Source: Coix lacryma-jobi var. lacryma-jobi (Eukaryota; Streptophyta; Magnoliopsida; Poales; Poaceae). Taken from it: a DNA stretch of 64,000 nt. The position numbers and the translations under genes are program-made. A model generated the notes under the pieces. It was given only the letters and a program-made list of their open reading frames with translations, did no database searches and was not told the DNA's origin. Shown piece by piece: positions 11,246-21,467 of this stretch; within the stretch, counting starts at the first letter, position 1; the number at the start of each line of letters is the position of its first letter. The stretch spans positions 84,479,845 through 84,543,844 of the forward strand of contig CM019831.1 of NCBI GenBank assembly GCA_009763385.1. The letters are read 5' to 3'.

Positions 11246-11254
11246 CTATATAAG
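11246..11254 (+). promoter_or_regulatory. TATA box of element C LTR
   Basis: CTATATAAG, followed by AGCCCCAGATCCCCC; a good plant core promoter in the middle of the LTR. Confidence 0.65.
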
Positions 11255-11473
11255 CAGCCCCAGATCCCCCTCTCCAGGCATCTCCATCTTCATTATTAAT
11301 CTCCACATCAGAAACTAGGGTTTCAATTAGAAGTAGAGGTCCCTCTAGATGAATCTCTTCTAGTTCATCTAGAATTAGATCTAGTTCATCTAGTTGTAAT
11401 CAAGAGCCAGCTTTCAAGTAGAAGACTAGTTACCCCTCTAGTTAGGTTTAGAACCTAGTCTTATATTAGGACT

Positions 11474-11475
<2 letters not shown>

Positions 11476-11514
<39 letters not shown>
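11476..11514. repeat. GA microsatellite
   Basis: About 18 uninterrupted GA dinucleotides inside the LTR of element C, in the probable transcribed leader. Confidence 0.95.
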
Positions 11515-11517
<3 letters not shown>

Positions 11518-12164
11518 GAGAGGAAGAGATCAAGAAGGAGCTCTGGCCTGTCAGATCCACTTCTTCATCTTGTACCTGTGGATTCAAGTTCATCATCAAC
11601 TTCAGCGATTGTTTCGGTAATCAACGTCTATATTTAAGTTTGAGCTATTGTTCTTATTATTCTTGAAGATTTATGACTCTCTTTTGAGTACTTTAATTCT
11701 AGTCATTCTAGAGTTAGAGTAGTTGGATAGTGTAAGCGTGGTGCTTAGACTTGATAGCTCATATATGCCTCCTATAACGCCGGTAGTAGTGGTTGTTCGC
11801 AAGGGTGACTCTTATAGCCTTGTTGATTCTTCTATAGTCCACTTACCCATGTGTAGGCTCGGTAGGATTATACATTTGCATAAAAGACTCATACTCTGTT
11901 TGTGACCTTTTATGGCAACTTCCCCACTAAGAATAATATAAACATATCACTCTTAAATTGGAATTAGACCGCCTTAATGATCCCCTCTATACTTCCAGAT
12001 TCTCTGTCCTTGTTAGCTACTTAGGGGTTAGACTTTAAGGCTTAACACTATCCGTTCCTTTCGGTTCGATATTAAAACTGGGTTACTCCGGTGAAGTGCT
12101 ACATCGGTAGATTTTATCTGTGCACTTGCGGATAAAGTAGAGTGCGCGTTAATTTATACCAACA

Positions 12165-13440
12165 TTCGCCTTACCAGGATGGTAGTGAATCTGCAGATTA
12201 CAATCCTTAATCAATTCAAGCCATCTTCTTTGTCTCATGTTCAACTCTGGCTGAGTGAAAATATACTTGAGACTTTTATGATCCGTGTACATATTACAGA
12301 CATTACCAAGTAAATAATGCCTCCAGATTTTCAGAGCGTGTACAACTGCTGCTAATTCCAGATCATGTGTAGGATAGTTCCCTTCATGCTTTCTTAATTG
12401 CCGAGACGCATAAGCAATTACTCTACCTTCTTGCATAAGAACACAACCTAAGACAACTTTCGATGCATCACAAAAGACATCAAAGGGCTTCTCAATGTCT
12501 GGTTGAGCTAAGACAGGAGCAGTGGTTAACAGCTTCCGTAAGGCACGGAAAGCAGTTTCGCACTCCTCTGTCCATTCAAACTTTTGGTTCTTTTGTAACA
12601 AACTCGTCATAGGTTTGGCGATCTTGGAGAAATCCGGATTAAATCGGCGATAGTATCCTGCTAAACCTAAGAAACTCCGAATCTCACCGACTGTGGTAGG
12701 AGCCTTCCAATCCATTACTTTTTGAACTTTACTAGGATCAACCGAAATTCCCTCTTCAGATAAAATATGACCAAGGAAGTGTACTCTCTTCATCCAAAAC
12801 TCACACTTACTAAACTTAGCATAGAGCTTATGCTCTCTGAGTCTAGACAAAACAATCCTCAGATGTTCTGCATGGTCTTCTGCATTTTCTGAATAAATTA
12901 AGATATCATCGATGAACACTACCACAACTTGTCCAGTTCTGGCATGAACACAGAGTTCATAAAACTCATGAAGTATGCTGGAGCATTTGTCAACCAAAAG
13001 GACATGACAAGATACTCGTACAGTCCATATCTGGTCGAAAAAGCGGTCTTTGGAATATCCTGTGGCCTGATTCTGATTTGATGGTAACCTGACCTCAAGT
13101 GAATCTTGGAAAACACCTTGGCTCGAGATAACTGGTCAAAGAGAATATCTATCCGTGGTAACAGATACTTGTTCTTTACCGTCACGGCATTGAGCGGTCG
13201 ATAATCCACACACATGCATAGTGACTTATCTTTGTTTTTGACGAATAAAGCCGGGCAACCCCATTCCGATATACTAGGTTGAATGAACCCCTTTTCTAAG
13301 AGTTCCTTGATTTGGGTCTTGAGTTCTGCTAGTTCATTGGGTGGCATACGATACGGTCTTCTAGAGATCGGTGCAGTTCCCGGTAATAACTCTATTGCAA
13401 ATTCTACTGCGCTTTTGGGTGGTAACCCTGGTAACTCATC
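12165..13440 (-). pseudogene. Tekay-type chromovirus reverse transcriptase/RNase H, broken
   Basis: Two frames (12919-13347 and 12149-12997) encode a Ty3/gypsy polymerase: MCVDYRPLNAVTVKNKYLLPR, SGYHQIRI, then after a one-base frameshift near 12930 the active site VVVFIDDILIYS, and RNase H (FDVFCDASKVVLGCVLMQ, TDHKSLKYIFTQPELN). The motif set is that of del/Tekay chromoviruses. The reading is cut at HPGKAN by the LTR of element C, so integrase and any chromodomain are outside the window. Another frameshift near 13445 separates it from the protease. Catalytic residues are present, but the gene cannot give one protein. Confidence 0.9.
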
Positions 13441-14975
13441 CGGAAAACATCGGGGAAATCCCTAACAACTGGAATTTTGGAAAGGTCCTGTTTAGCAAGA
13501 GTGCAAGATAGGTCAACAAAATCGGCACCTCGGGGAAGAGATACGCGAAGTTTGTTACCTGTCCGATTATCAGATAAGGTAAGAGTTCTGTTCGCAGTGT
13601 CTAACACCGCGTTCCACACAGTCATCCAACTCATACCTAGGACTACATCCATACTTAGTCCAGGCAAAACTACTAGATTAGCTCCAAATTTATACCCTCC
13701 AATATCGATGGTTGCATTACACACCATTTGTCTGGATAACACGCTACTCCCAACGGAGCTCACCCGAAACCCATAATCCATTTCAGACATTTCTTGATTA
13801 TGCTTTTGTGCAAATGCCTTACTCATAAAAGAATGCGATGATCCAGTATCAAATAAAACAACCGCAGGATGATGGTTCACGAGACACATACCGGCGGTCA
13901 TGGGTTCTCCCGCACGAGCTCCTTCAGCCGTCATATTATGCAGACGGGCAGGGTAATTGGCCTGTTGCTTCTTTGGGCGTGGGCAATACCTTCCAAAGTG
14001 TCCCTCTTGGTTGCAATTGTAGCATGGCCCACGAACTAGAGGCTTGCTTCCGGTTGAGCTGCCTTGACCCACTCGAGTTTGATTTGCTGCAATCTTGTAT
14101 GGTCGTTGACCACGCTGGGCTTGCTGTTGTCCCTTCTTCTAAGGCGGCCTGAAACGAGCCCCAGGCACTGGTGGTCGATACTGAGAACGTTGGGCTGGTG
14201 GTCCTCTAAGCTGAGATGGTCCTGACTCTAAGGTCCTCTTCCTAGCCTTGCTTGCAGCATGCTTATTATTATGATTCTCCTGAATCAAGCAGTCACTGAT
14301 AAAGTCGTTGAAGACGGTACAGGATGAAGTACCCACTGATTTTCCCATCTTGGTGTTTAGCCCTCTCTTGAAACTAGCTATCTTCTTAGCATCGGTGTCT
14401 ACAAAGTCCGGAACATAATGAGACAAGGAGTTGAACAGGTGATGGTACTCGGTAACAGATCGAGTTCCTTGTGTCAAGCTCATGAACTCTGCCACCTTCA
14501 TCTGAGTCAAACCTGGCGGAATATAATGCCCTCGAACAGCCTCCGTGAACATCCTCCCAGAAACAGGTGTACGGGCAGGATAGGTGGTGCGATGATGTCA
14601 CCACCAGATTCCGGCCGGTCCATGCAGCTGATGTGTAGCATACTCTGCCTTTAGCTCTTCTGTAAGTCTAAGCAGCCGAAATTTTTGCTCCATGGTGTGC
14701 AGCCATTCTTCCGCTTCCAACGGTTCTAAAGCTTCTTTGAAGATTGGTGGTTTTGTATCCAGAAAGTCCTTGAAAGAACTGTACTGATTTGGCTCCGGGC
14801 GTTGATGGCCCTGTGCCAAATTCTCCCGCAGAAGTGCCTCGATGTTGCGCTGACTTCCCAGAAATTGAGCAAAGAGTTGCTCGGCCGTGGGTGGTGGAGG
14901 ATATGGTGGATTGCGGTTCTCTCTGTTATCATCATTACCACCACTACCGCCTGCTCCACTGCGAGTCATCGTCAT
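13404..14975 (-). pseudogene. chromovirus gag and protease, stop-interrupted
   Basis: From ATG 14975 (MTMTRSGAGGSGG) one frame runs to about 13445 with in-frame stops at 14598-14600 and 14139-14141. Gag shows KPPIFKEALEPLEAEEWLH and FTEAVRGHYIPPG (retrotrans_gag type), then the zinc knuckle CYNCNQEGHFGRYC near 14000. The protease has LFDTGSSHSFMS near 13850 and the flap motif VVLGMSW near 13640. The start codon directly follows CAG, a splice-acceptor-like context, as does the upstream pre-gag gene. A frameshift at about 13446 ends the protease frame. Confidence 0.88.
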
Positions 14976-15322
14976 CTGCATGTACCGATAGCAATGATCA
15001 TTAGGCGATGTTGTCGTTATCGTAGAGAATAATAAACCATGCCGACAGAAATTATTCGGAAAACGAATTCGCCAAACAATTGCAGAGGCATAATAAATTT
15101 CAATCCACATTGCAGCATCACGTAATAAAAGTGCTCGTCACATAACATGCAAAAGCCAACATAACATCCAGGAGTGCCCATACATACGGGACTTTTAAAA
15201 AGGTCTTGCGCCATGCACACACAGGTTCACAACACAACCTTACAACATGCATGATAACTACAAAAGATCAAGCGCATAAGACATGTGACATGAATTCACC
15301 AGGCGCTAAATAGCCAGCTAGC
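14976..15322 (-). other. spacer between pre-gag gene and gag
   Basis: About 350 bases without a convincing frame. In minus orientation it ends TACATGCAG directly before the gag ATG. Confidence 0.5.
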
Positions 15323-16345
15323 CTACTCTCTATCGGTGTCATCATCATTGTCGTCGTCGTCGCTCAAAATATCCGAAGAACCACTAGAAGAAGCACGAGG
15401 ATCTAGGTCCTCCTGAGGAAAGATGAGGTTCCTCTCATTCTCGCGGCGGTGAATCTCCTCATGCAGGCGATCATTGTAGTCCTGGAGGTGGTGAAGCTGT
15501 AGCTCCAAATCTCCCACCTGAAGCCTGAGAAGCCTGTTCTGCTCAGTCGCACGTATGCCCTCAAGGCACACACCTTGAAGTGACTCCTCAGTCTCTGCCA
15601 TGATCGTGGATAGGAAAGTCGTCATCCCCTGCTGATCACTAAGCTGTTGCGTCGTCTCCTGCTCCCTCTGACGAGCCTGGTCCCTCTCGATAGTCATGTG
15701 AGCTAGCTGTGTGGTGAGGAGGTCTATCTCTGTAGTATGCTCCTCCTGACTCCGTTGATGTGCAGCTATCTCTTCGTTGAGAACATGGTCTAGGTGGTCG
15801 TAGCTACGAGACAAACACCCATAGGTAGCCATGAGTGCAGCCATAGCACTCCCAGCGGGTCTGGCGCAATGCTCTCGCTCCAGAGAACTGGCCTCAAGTA
15901 CAGTGGCACCTGGCTGACGCCACACCGACTGGTAAGGGTCCGCCATAGGGAAAATACTAGCAGTAGCTTGAGCAACCACTTCTGGGTGGTCCTCCATGAT
16001 GTCCCAGAGAATGGTGTAGGCGACCCTGTTGGCCCCATCCCACGGGGTCCTACTTTTCAATGCAAACACCCAGCGGCACCATACATGATCGTGCGGATCA
16101 CGGTTGGGCACGTCCACCTCAACTATGTACATGTAGCGATCCTCGGAAAGCTGGACACGATGCCAATCATACTGCGGCTCCTGGCCCTCCTGGTATCCAA
16201 CCAAGTGCAGCACCCTCCACAAAATGGTAGGCATGCCAAACTCCTCCAGAAAATCCTCCGAACCCTCAGCGGTCCAGGGTCCCAGCATGTAATTCGGCCT
16301 CTTGCCTCCAGTCGATTTACGGGCGGTACGCTCGGTACGGACCAT
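15323..16345 (-). CDS. pre-gag protein with histone H3-like N-terminal tail
   Basis: An intact 340-residue frame upstream of gag in the chromovirus. I chose ATG 16345 (context CAG-ATG-G) rather than the upstream in-frame ATG at 16474. It gives the N-terminus MVRTERTARKSTGGKRPN, against the conserved H3 tail ARTKQTARKSTGGKAPR. After removal of Met, 12 of 17 positions match, including the unbroken TARKSTGGK with the K9, S10, T11 and K14 equivalents; K4 is Glu. Then come a globular part (about 25-165, with DRYMYIVEVDVPNRDPHDHVW and GANRVAYTILWDIMEDHPEV), a glutamine/glutamate-rich coiled coil (about 200-320) and a serine-acidic tail ending SDDDDNDDDTDRE. No catalytic motif is seen. The function is unknown; a chromatin-facing or chaperone-like role is inference from the tail mimic and acidic end. 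It is one of the few unbroken frames in the window. Confidence 0.8.
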   Translation of the reverse strand: MVRTERTARKSTGGKRPNYMLGPWTAEGSEDFLEEFGMPTILWRVLHLVGYQEGQEPQYDWHRVQLSEDRYMYIVEVDVPNRDPHDHVWCRWVFALKSRTPWDGANRVAYTILWDIMEDHPEVVAQATASIFPMADPYQSVWRQPGATVLEASSLEREHCARPAGSAMAALMATYGCLSRSYDHLDHVLNEEIAAHQRSQEEHTTEIDLLTTQLAHMTIERDQARQREQETTQQLSDQQGMTTFLSTIMAETEESLQGVCLEGIRATEQNRLLRLQVGDLELQLHHLQDYNDRLHEEIHRRENERNLIFPQEDLDPRASSSGSSDILSDDDDNDDDTDRE

Positions 16346-17120
16346 CTGAAAGAAGTTTATCCACATAGTTTTAATTAGTTGAGAACAACTTTTATTAGAA
16401 AACGGGACAACAATCGTAAGGAAGGGAGTAAGATTAATGCAAGGTTGTATGATCATGATGCATGTGCGCAACATACGTCCTCACTGTCTACTAATCTAAC
16501 GGCTAGACGGTGGCATACAACGTTCACTCATAGCGTTAACTAACGTACTATACGTTCGCAAGTTAGTGTACCTGCAGAAGATCATTTCAGCCCTGCCCAC
16601 AGTATGAATATTATGCATTGCTGAAATTAAATCTAATACTAACTTAGGTGCACACCCAGTATACACGTAAGCAGTATATGCACCCACGAATGGAATACTC
16701 CCACAATTAAATACTTTCATCTATACCCATGTGCAACAGGTATACATTCCAGTACCGGTCTAACACTCCCCTAGATTGGCGGTTGTCCAATCACGCTCTC
16801 ACAACTCCCTCATTACCTTGGCGTAGAGGAAAAATGATCCATACATTACTATCCCAAAGAATAGCACCCATACAATTTCACCCTTGCCGTATGGACGACA
16901 GAATCAACAGAATTTAAATATGATGCACGACCCCCAAGTTAGTACTTAAATAGCCACCTAAGATCCTATTGGGCATAAGGACTTGATCACTCACACACAT
17001 TAGTTTTTTTATTCATAAGGTTTCCAAATTCTACTATAACTATAGGTTGGCAAATACGACTTTATTCTTGTGAAAATACTATTTTTTTCAAATACACTTA
17101 TGAACAGTACACTGAACTAT
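16346..17120 (-). other. 5' untranslated internal region of the chromovirus
   Basis: Between primer site and pre-gag gene; no supported gene. Its end in minus orientation (AACTTCTTTCAG directly before the ATG) resembles a 3' splice site, so a leader intron is possible. Confidence 0.5.
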
Positions 17121-17132
17121 GCTCCGATGCCA
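17121..17132 (-). other. primer-binding site of chromovirus (initiator tRNA-Met type)
   Basis: The minus strand reads TGGCATCGGAGC, a two-base variant of the usual TGGTATCAGAGC. It lies 2 bases inside the LTR. Confidence 0.8.
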
Positions 17133-17134
17133 GC

Positions 17135-20100
17135 TGTAACAGAACCGACCAATTTGCACCAGATTAAGCACCGAAATCTCTGCTTAACGCAACGATCATC
17201 AAGTACTTAAGCTCGTACAAACCCGGTAGTCCAGAAATCTCGAAGGATTTCAAATCATTTCAACATTCAGCCAAGATCGTACTAGTTCAGAGACATGTTC
17301 ACAAGTTACACCACAGTTGCACATAGTTCGAAATACATCGGAGTACTAAATAATATTACAAACCATAGTTTGAACAGTAGCGGAAGCAACATAGTTTTAA
17401 ACATAAGTTCAGAATGTTCTTAATACAGTGCCAACAGACTGATCAGGTCCACAAAAGCATCAGAGAAGATAAGTCGCGACCATGCCCTTGGTCTAGTCAT
17501 CCCCTGTAACCGGGTACAGGCAGTTCTCACAGTAGCCATAGAAGCATTGGCCATCTGCAACAACAAGGGAATAAAACCATGAGTACAAGAAGGTACTCAG
17601 CGAGACTTACCCACCATAAACCAGAAATAATGAGACACCAAGGATCATGTAGGCTATATGTGGGGTTGGCTTTACATATCCTCTTAGCATGAAAGCTTTT
17701 GTAAGAAAACTTAACTTAGGGTGATGGCAGTCACTTTTAGTACTTAATTCTACCTTACTAGGTTTGCTCCTGATCTAGAACAAGCACTTGACTAAGTATT
17801 CAAGCAAAAGTGACTATCTCATCAATAGCCTTTCAGATTTAACACTATAACCATCTTTAGTTCTATAAGTTCTACGGGTGATGATCTACAGTCAATTACT
17901 CATTGTCCAGGAGTGATGGTGATTATAATCGATTCCTACCCAGCTGGGGATAAAATGTCGCACACTCGCCCGACACATCCGGCTACGACAGTCGTAAGCT
18001 ACCACTCAGGAGATTCGAGAACACAACGCGCGGGATGGCCATGGGTCCTTTTACACCGGGGGTTATCTCAGTGCCAGGTCGCTCAAGCTATAGCTGCCCA
18101 CGGTCATGCCAGGTCGATCAGGCCCTGCCTGCCCTCGGACCATGCTAGGTTGTTCAGAATAGTTGCCCACGGTACAGCCGAGGCCCCGGGTGTTAGGCGT
18201 CAACATCTCCGTCACCGGCTCGAATAACCTTACTTGGCTTCACGGGAGGTACTCAGACCTACTCCGTTAAGTGATTGACGCGTTCAATTTGACTGAAGGG
18301 ACATTCCCGAACGGGTCCTATGTGACACAGACGGGAGACTACTAGCACACAGAACCCATGTCCTGCTGCCCTTACATCCCGTATCTGACTCAAATTAATT
18401 ATCACTTAGTTATCTCCATGGTAGCACCAGGCTAGTCATGATCAGTATCCACCTAATTGCGGGAGACAGGAAATCACCCGACTTTTACCGGTCTAAGCAG
18501 GGCTAAGCATATAATCGAGCCTAGACCTAACAGGGATATCAAGATAAAATTGCAGGTGGACAAGGATAAGTAAGTAATGCATCAACAGTATCATTCAACT
18601 CCTATAACTTAATGCAACAGTCATAATCAGGTTAATCATAAACCGTTTGCAAACCGTAGGAGTTAGAATGCTCTGGGGCTTGCCTTTCTCAAAGTCCGAC
18701 GGACGGTGGTCGCGGCACTCGGGCAGTTCGTCGGCGTCAGTCCCTCCGGCTTCCTCGGTCAGTGTCTCCTCCTAGTTGGGTTCCTCCTGCGCTGACAGAT
18801 TCTTGGTCTCTTCCGTTGATCCTGTATGATGCATAATATGTATGAATAGGATGAATGCACATAGAATGCATTTGTGATGCACAGGATTACAACAATCAGG
18901 AGATAAGCACATGTCATCTACTTCATTCTCTTCAACAAGGTAGTCAACATCATCCTAATGATTATAAAAGACCTTAACATCCAACCAACCAATTAATCTT
19001 CTTAATTAACTTGTTAAGATGTACAATTGCCACAACAACACCTACTTAATTAATTTATTCTCCTCTAATTACTTGCTGAAACAAATCCATTTAATCATGC
19101 CTATAACAGCAATCCATCATAGATAGCTTCAGAAAAATCTACAAAAATTACCCTAGATTGATAACATACACAATAGTTCACTGTCCAAATTTTAGGCCAT
19201 TTGGATTTAAACACTGACCCCTATGAAAAAGACAAATACCATGACAAAAAGGTGCTTTGAACTACACCTCATAACAGAATGTGTCAAACAATAGATTTCA
19301 TATTTTTCTTCTAAACTTCTTAGCACAAGAGCAGCCTATAAAAATTATCAGGTTCGTATTTATCATATTTTAATTACTACAAATTATACAAGAAAACAAC
19401 ATTTAACTAACTTAAATGCTATTGCCAAAATATTTCATAGAGAATCTCTAGATTATATTTTTCCTAGAAACTACTCATCTATACAGACTCAACAAAACTA
19501 AAACCATATTTTTCTGAGTTATACAGAATTAGTTATGCATTTTTCAAGTTAACAGCAATTTCCTAACTTAATTAAATCTGCATATAAAAGTATGACTAAA
19601 AATGCATTTAGCATTTTTCACAGGTAGATCTATTCATTCTTAACACAACAAAATTTGGTTGACAGAATTTGGACTTAAAATGAGCCTTACATGAATTTTT
19701 GAAGCTTTTACACAAATTCTGCAGAAACTTATTAAAAGAAAACTCGACCTAAAACAATAAGGACACCCTGGTGAAAACCCCTAGAGACACAACCAAAACT
19801 GCTAGACACACCTGGTCTTCCCGAGCTCTATTGCACCCAGACCTCTCTCCTTCCCTCACACTCTCACTACCAAGGGGGCCCTGCTGGTCAGACGACCCCA
19901 CTCGTCAGTGGTCAATGGGCCCACGCATCGGAGGCACACCGCGTCCGCCGGAGTTGACCGGCGTTATCTCGCCGGCGGCGAGGGTTCCGGCGACACCAAC
20001 CCTACCACTAGACTCACCATCGCGAGGCGGACACGGTCAGCTAGGTCGCCTGGCCAGAGCATCACCGGAGCAAGCTCTACTGCGGCAATGGCGGAGTGAC

Positions 20101-21394
20101 GGCGCGGCAACACGGCGGTGCGGCCTTGCCCGGCTATCCCAATGCTTGGCGGCGTGAGCATGAGCTCCAGCACATCCTAAGCTACCTATTGAGGCGGCTA
20201 AGAAGCCTTGCCGGCCTCGGCATTGCCCGGCGCCACGCATGGCGGTGGTCCGCGGCGGACATGGCCATGGCATGGCCCTGTTCCAGTCGAAACACGGTGA
20301 GAGGAGAGTCTCCATTTAACCCTAAGCAACTACGGAGGTCGAGGAGGTGGGAACTGGGCTTGGTTGGAGATGGTTTGGCCAGACCAAGCTTTGGTCATGG
20401 CGGCGGCCATGGCGAGAACTCGAGGTTGGCACTCGGTGTTCCGTCGGCAAGAGAGGAGAAGAGGGGAAACCAACCCGCTCAGGTGGAAGAGGAGGTTAGG
20501 GCGGAGAAGTTGACGGGAGGAATCGGGCGGCGGTGCGGCGAGTAGCGAGTAATCGCTCGCCAGAGTTCGGCGGGTGGCGGTTGTTTTGGCAACTGGAGAA
20601 GATGAGCAGAGGAGGAAGTCGAGCGTGCGAGCGAGAGAGCGAGTGAGTGGGCGAGCTTCTAGCTTGCAAGCGCAAGGCGGAGAGAAGGCAAAGGGGAAGG
20701 AGGGCTCGGTGCATTGCACCTGGCCGATTCCCGTCGGGGCGGCTCCCGACCGGGCGCGGCGGCGTCAGGAATCGCCGGCCACGCGGCGGGCGAGCAGAGG
20801 GCGACGGGGCACGTGGCGAGGCTTGCGCAAACTGCGGGCGACGACGAACGGCAGTTTGGTCGGCTGGTGGTGCAGTCTCGCGGCTGCGAGGCGGTTTCTG
20901 CCGGCGGAGGTGAGCGGCGCGCGCGCGGGGAGGGAGAAGGGACCGACAGGTGGGGCCCACTGGCAGCTTTAAACTAATGAGGTTTTTGAAATTTCTTTGC
21001 TGCTCTTTAACTCCAAAACTAAGCCAAACTAGGAAAAGGCCCTAAAAGCTAAGTTGCTTACAATTTTGCAAGGAACAAATCATCTTGAAGGCTCATGTCC
21101 AAATTCTGCTTAGAAAAAGAATTTTACTCCTAATCCATTTTTCTAATGCAAAAAAAACACATTTAAAAGATCTTTTCTGAAAAAGTGATTTTAAGCAAAG
21201 TTGTTCCTTTCATGAAGACCTACAACTTTGGTTTATGGCACTAGGTCAGAAACAGAAAGCAAAACACAGCTATACTTGGTGCTAAACAAGGACTTAAACA
21301 TAAAATATACTAGTGCACAAGAAAAGATGAGATGCTATGCTCATGCTATGTCAAGTTATGCAATTTAGGGTTGCTTAACACCTAGGGTGTTACA
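17135..21394 (-). repeat. 5' LTR of chromovirus (4260 bp)
   Basis: In minus orientation the repeat starts TGTAACACCCTAGG and ends TTCTGTTACA, with the primer site just inside; the ends form an 8-base inverted repeat TGTAACA/TGTTACA type. Such very long LTRs are usual for del/Tekay chromoviruses. It is AT-rich except for a GC-rich block at 19830-20970. The sequence to its right (GTTTC, 21395-21399) matches the middle of a Sirevirus S1 LTR end, so the chromovirus inserted into an S1-family LTR. The other LTR is outside the window. Confidence 0.85.
19830..20970. other. GC-rich block inside the chromovirus LTR
   Basis: A sharp rise in GC content with several overlapping open frames on both strands, rich in Arg, Ala, Pro and Ser, as expected from GC bias rather than coding. 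No domain is recognised. It may be a promoter/leader CpG-rich island of the LTR or a captured gene fragment; I cannot decide from sequence alone. Confidence 0.4.
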
Positions 21395-21467
21395 GTTTCG
21401 AGAGAAATTTTTGAGCTCCCATTCACCCCCCCTCTGGTCGCCTTACTATTGCATTATTGGTCCTTCA
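21395..21467 (+). repeat. terminal fragment of a Sirevirus S1-family LTR
   Basis: Seventy-three bases match the last part of the S1 LTR (compare 32217-32291 and 53522-53594), including GAGAGAAATTTTTGAGCTCCC, ATTCACCCCCCCTCTGG and the end GGTCCTTCA. The rest of that LTR lies on the far side of the chromovirus. No primer site follows (GAAAC instead), which suggests a solo or 3' LTR with GAAAC as possible target duplication. Confidence 0.8.

Larger units (their letters stand above)
10816..12164 (+). repeat. 3' LTR of element C (1349 bp)
   Basis: The repeat starts TGTTGACACTAG after a polypurine tract and ends TATACCAACA at 12164. Immediately beyond, the sequence resumes in the middle of a chromovirus polyprotein (GKAN codons), so 12164/12165 is an insertion boundary and TTCGC is the candidate target duplication. 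A TATA box CTATATAAG lies at 11246-11254. Two palindromes precede it: GGGACCGACCGGTCCC at 11095-11110 (imperfect centre) and the perfect 16-base GAGACCGATCGGTCTC at 11116-11131. A GA microsatellite sits downstream of the TATA box. Confidence 0.85.

Noticed and set aside
15794..16378. A 194-codon plus-strand frame opposite the pre-gag gene
   Set aside because: It is the shadow of the intact minus-strand frame, whose domain pattern (H3-like tail, coiled coil, acidic end) is coherent; the antisense text is not.
17913..18227. A 104-codon frame in the chromovirus LTR
   Set aside because: No domain and no conservation signal; it lies wholly inside the LTR.
20037..20977. Several overlapping frames of 60-150 codons as possible host genes
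   Set aside because: They overlap on both strands in a GC-rich block, with Arg/Pro/Ala-rich composition, and lie inside an LTR bounded by clear ends.
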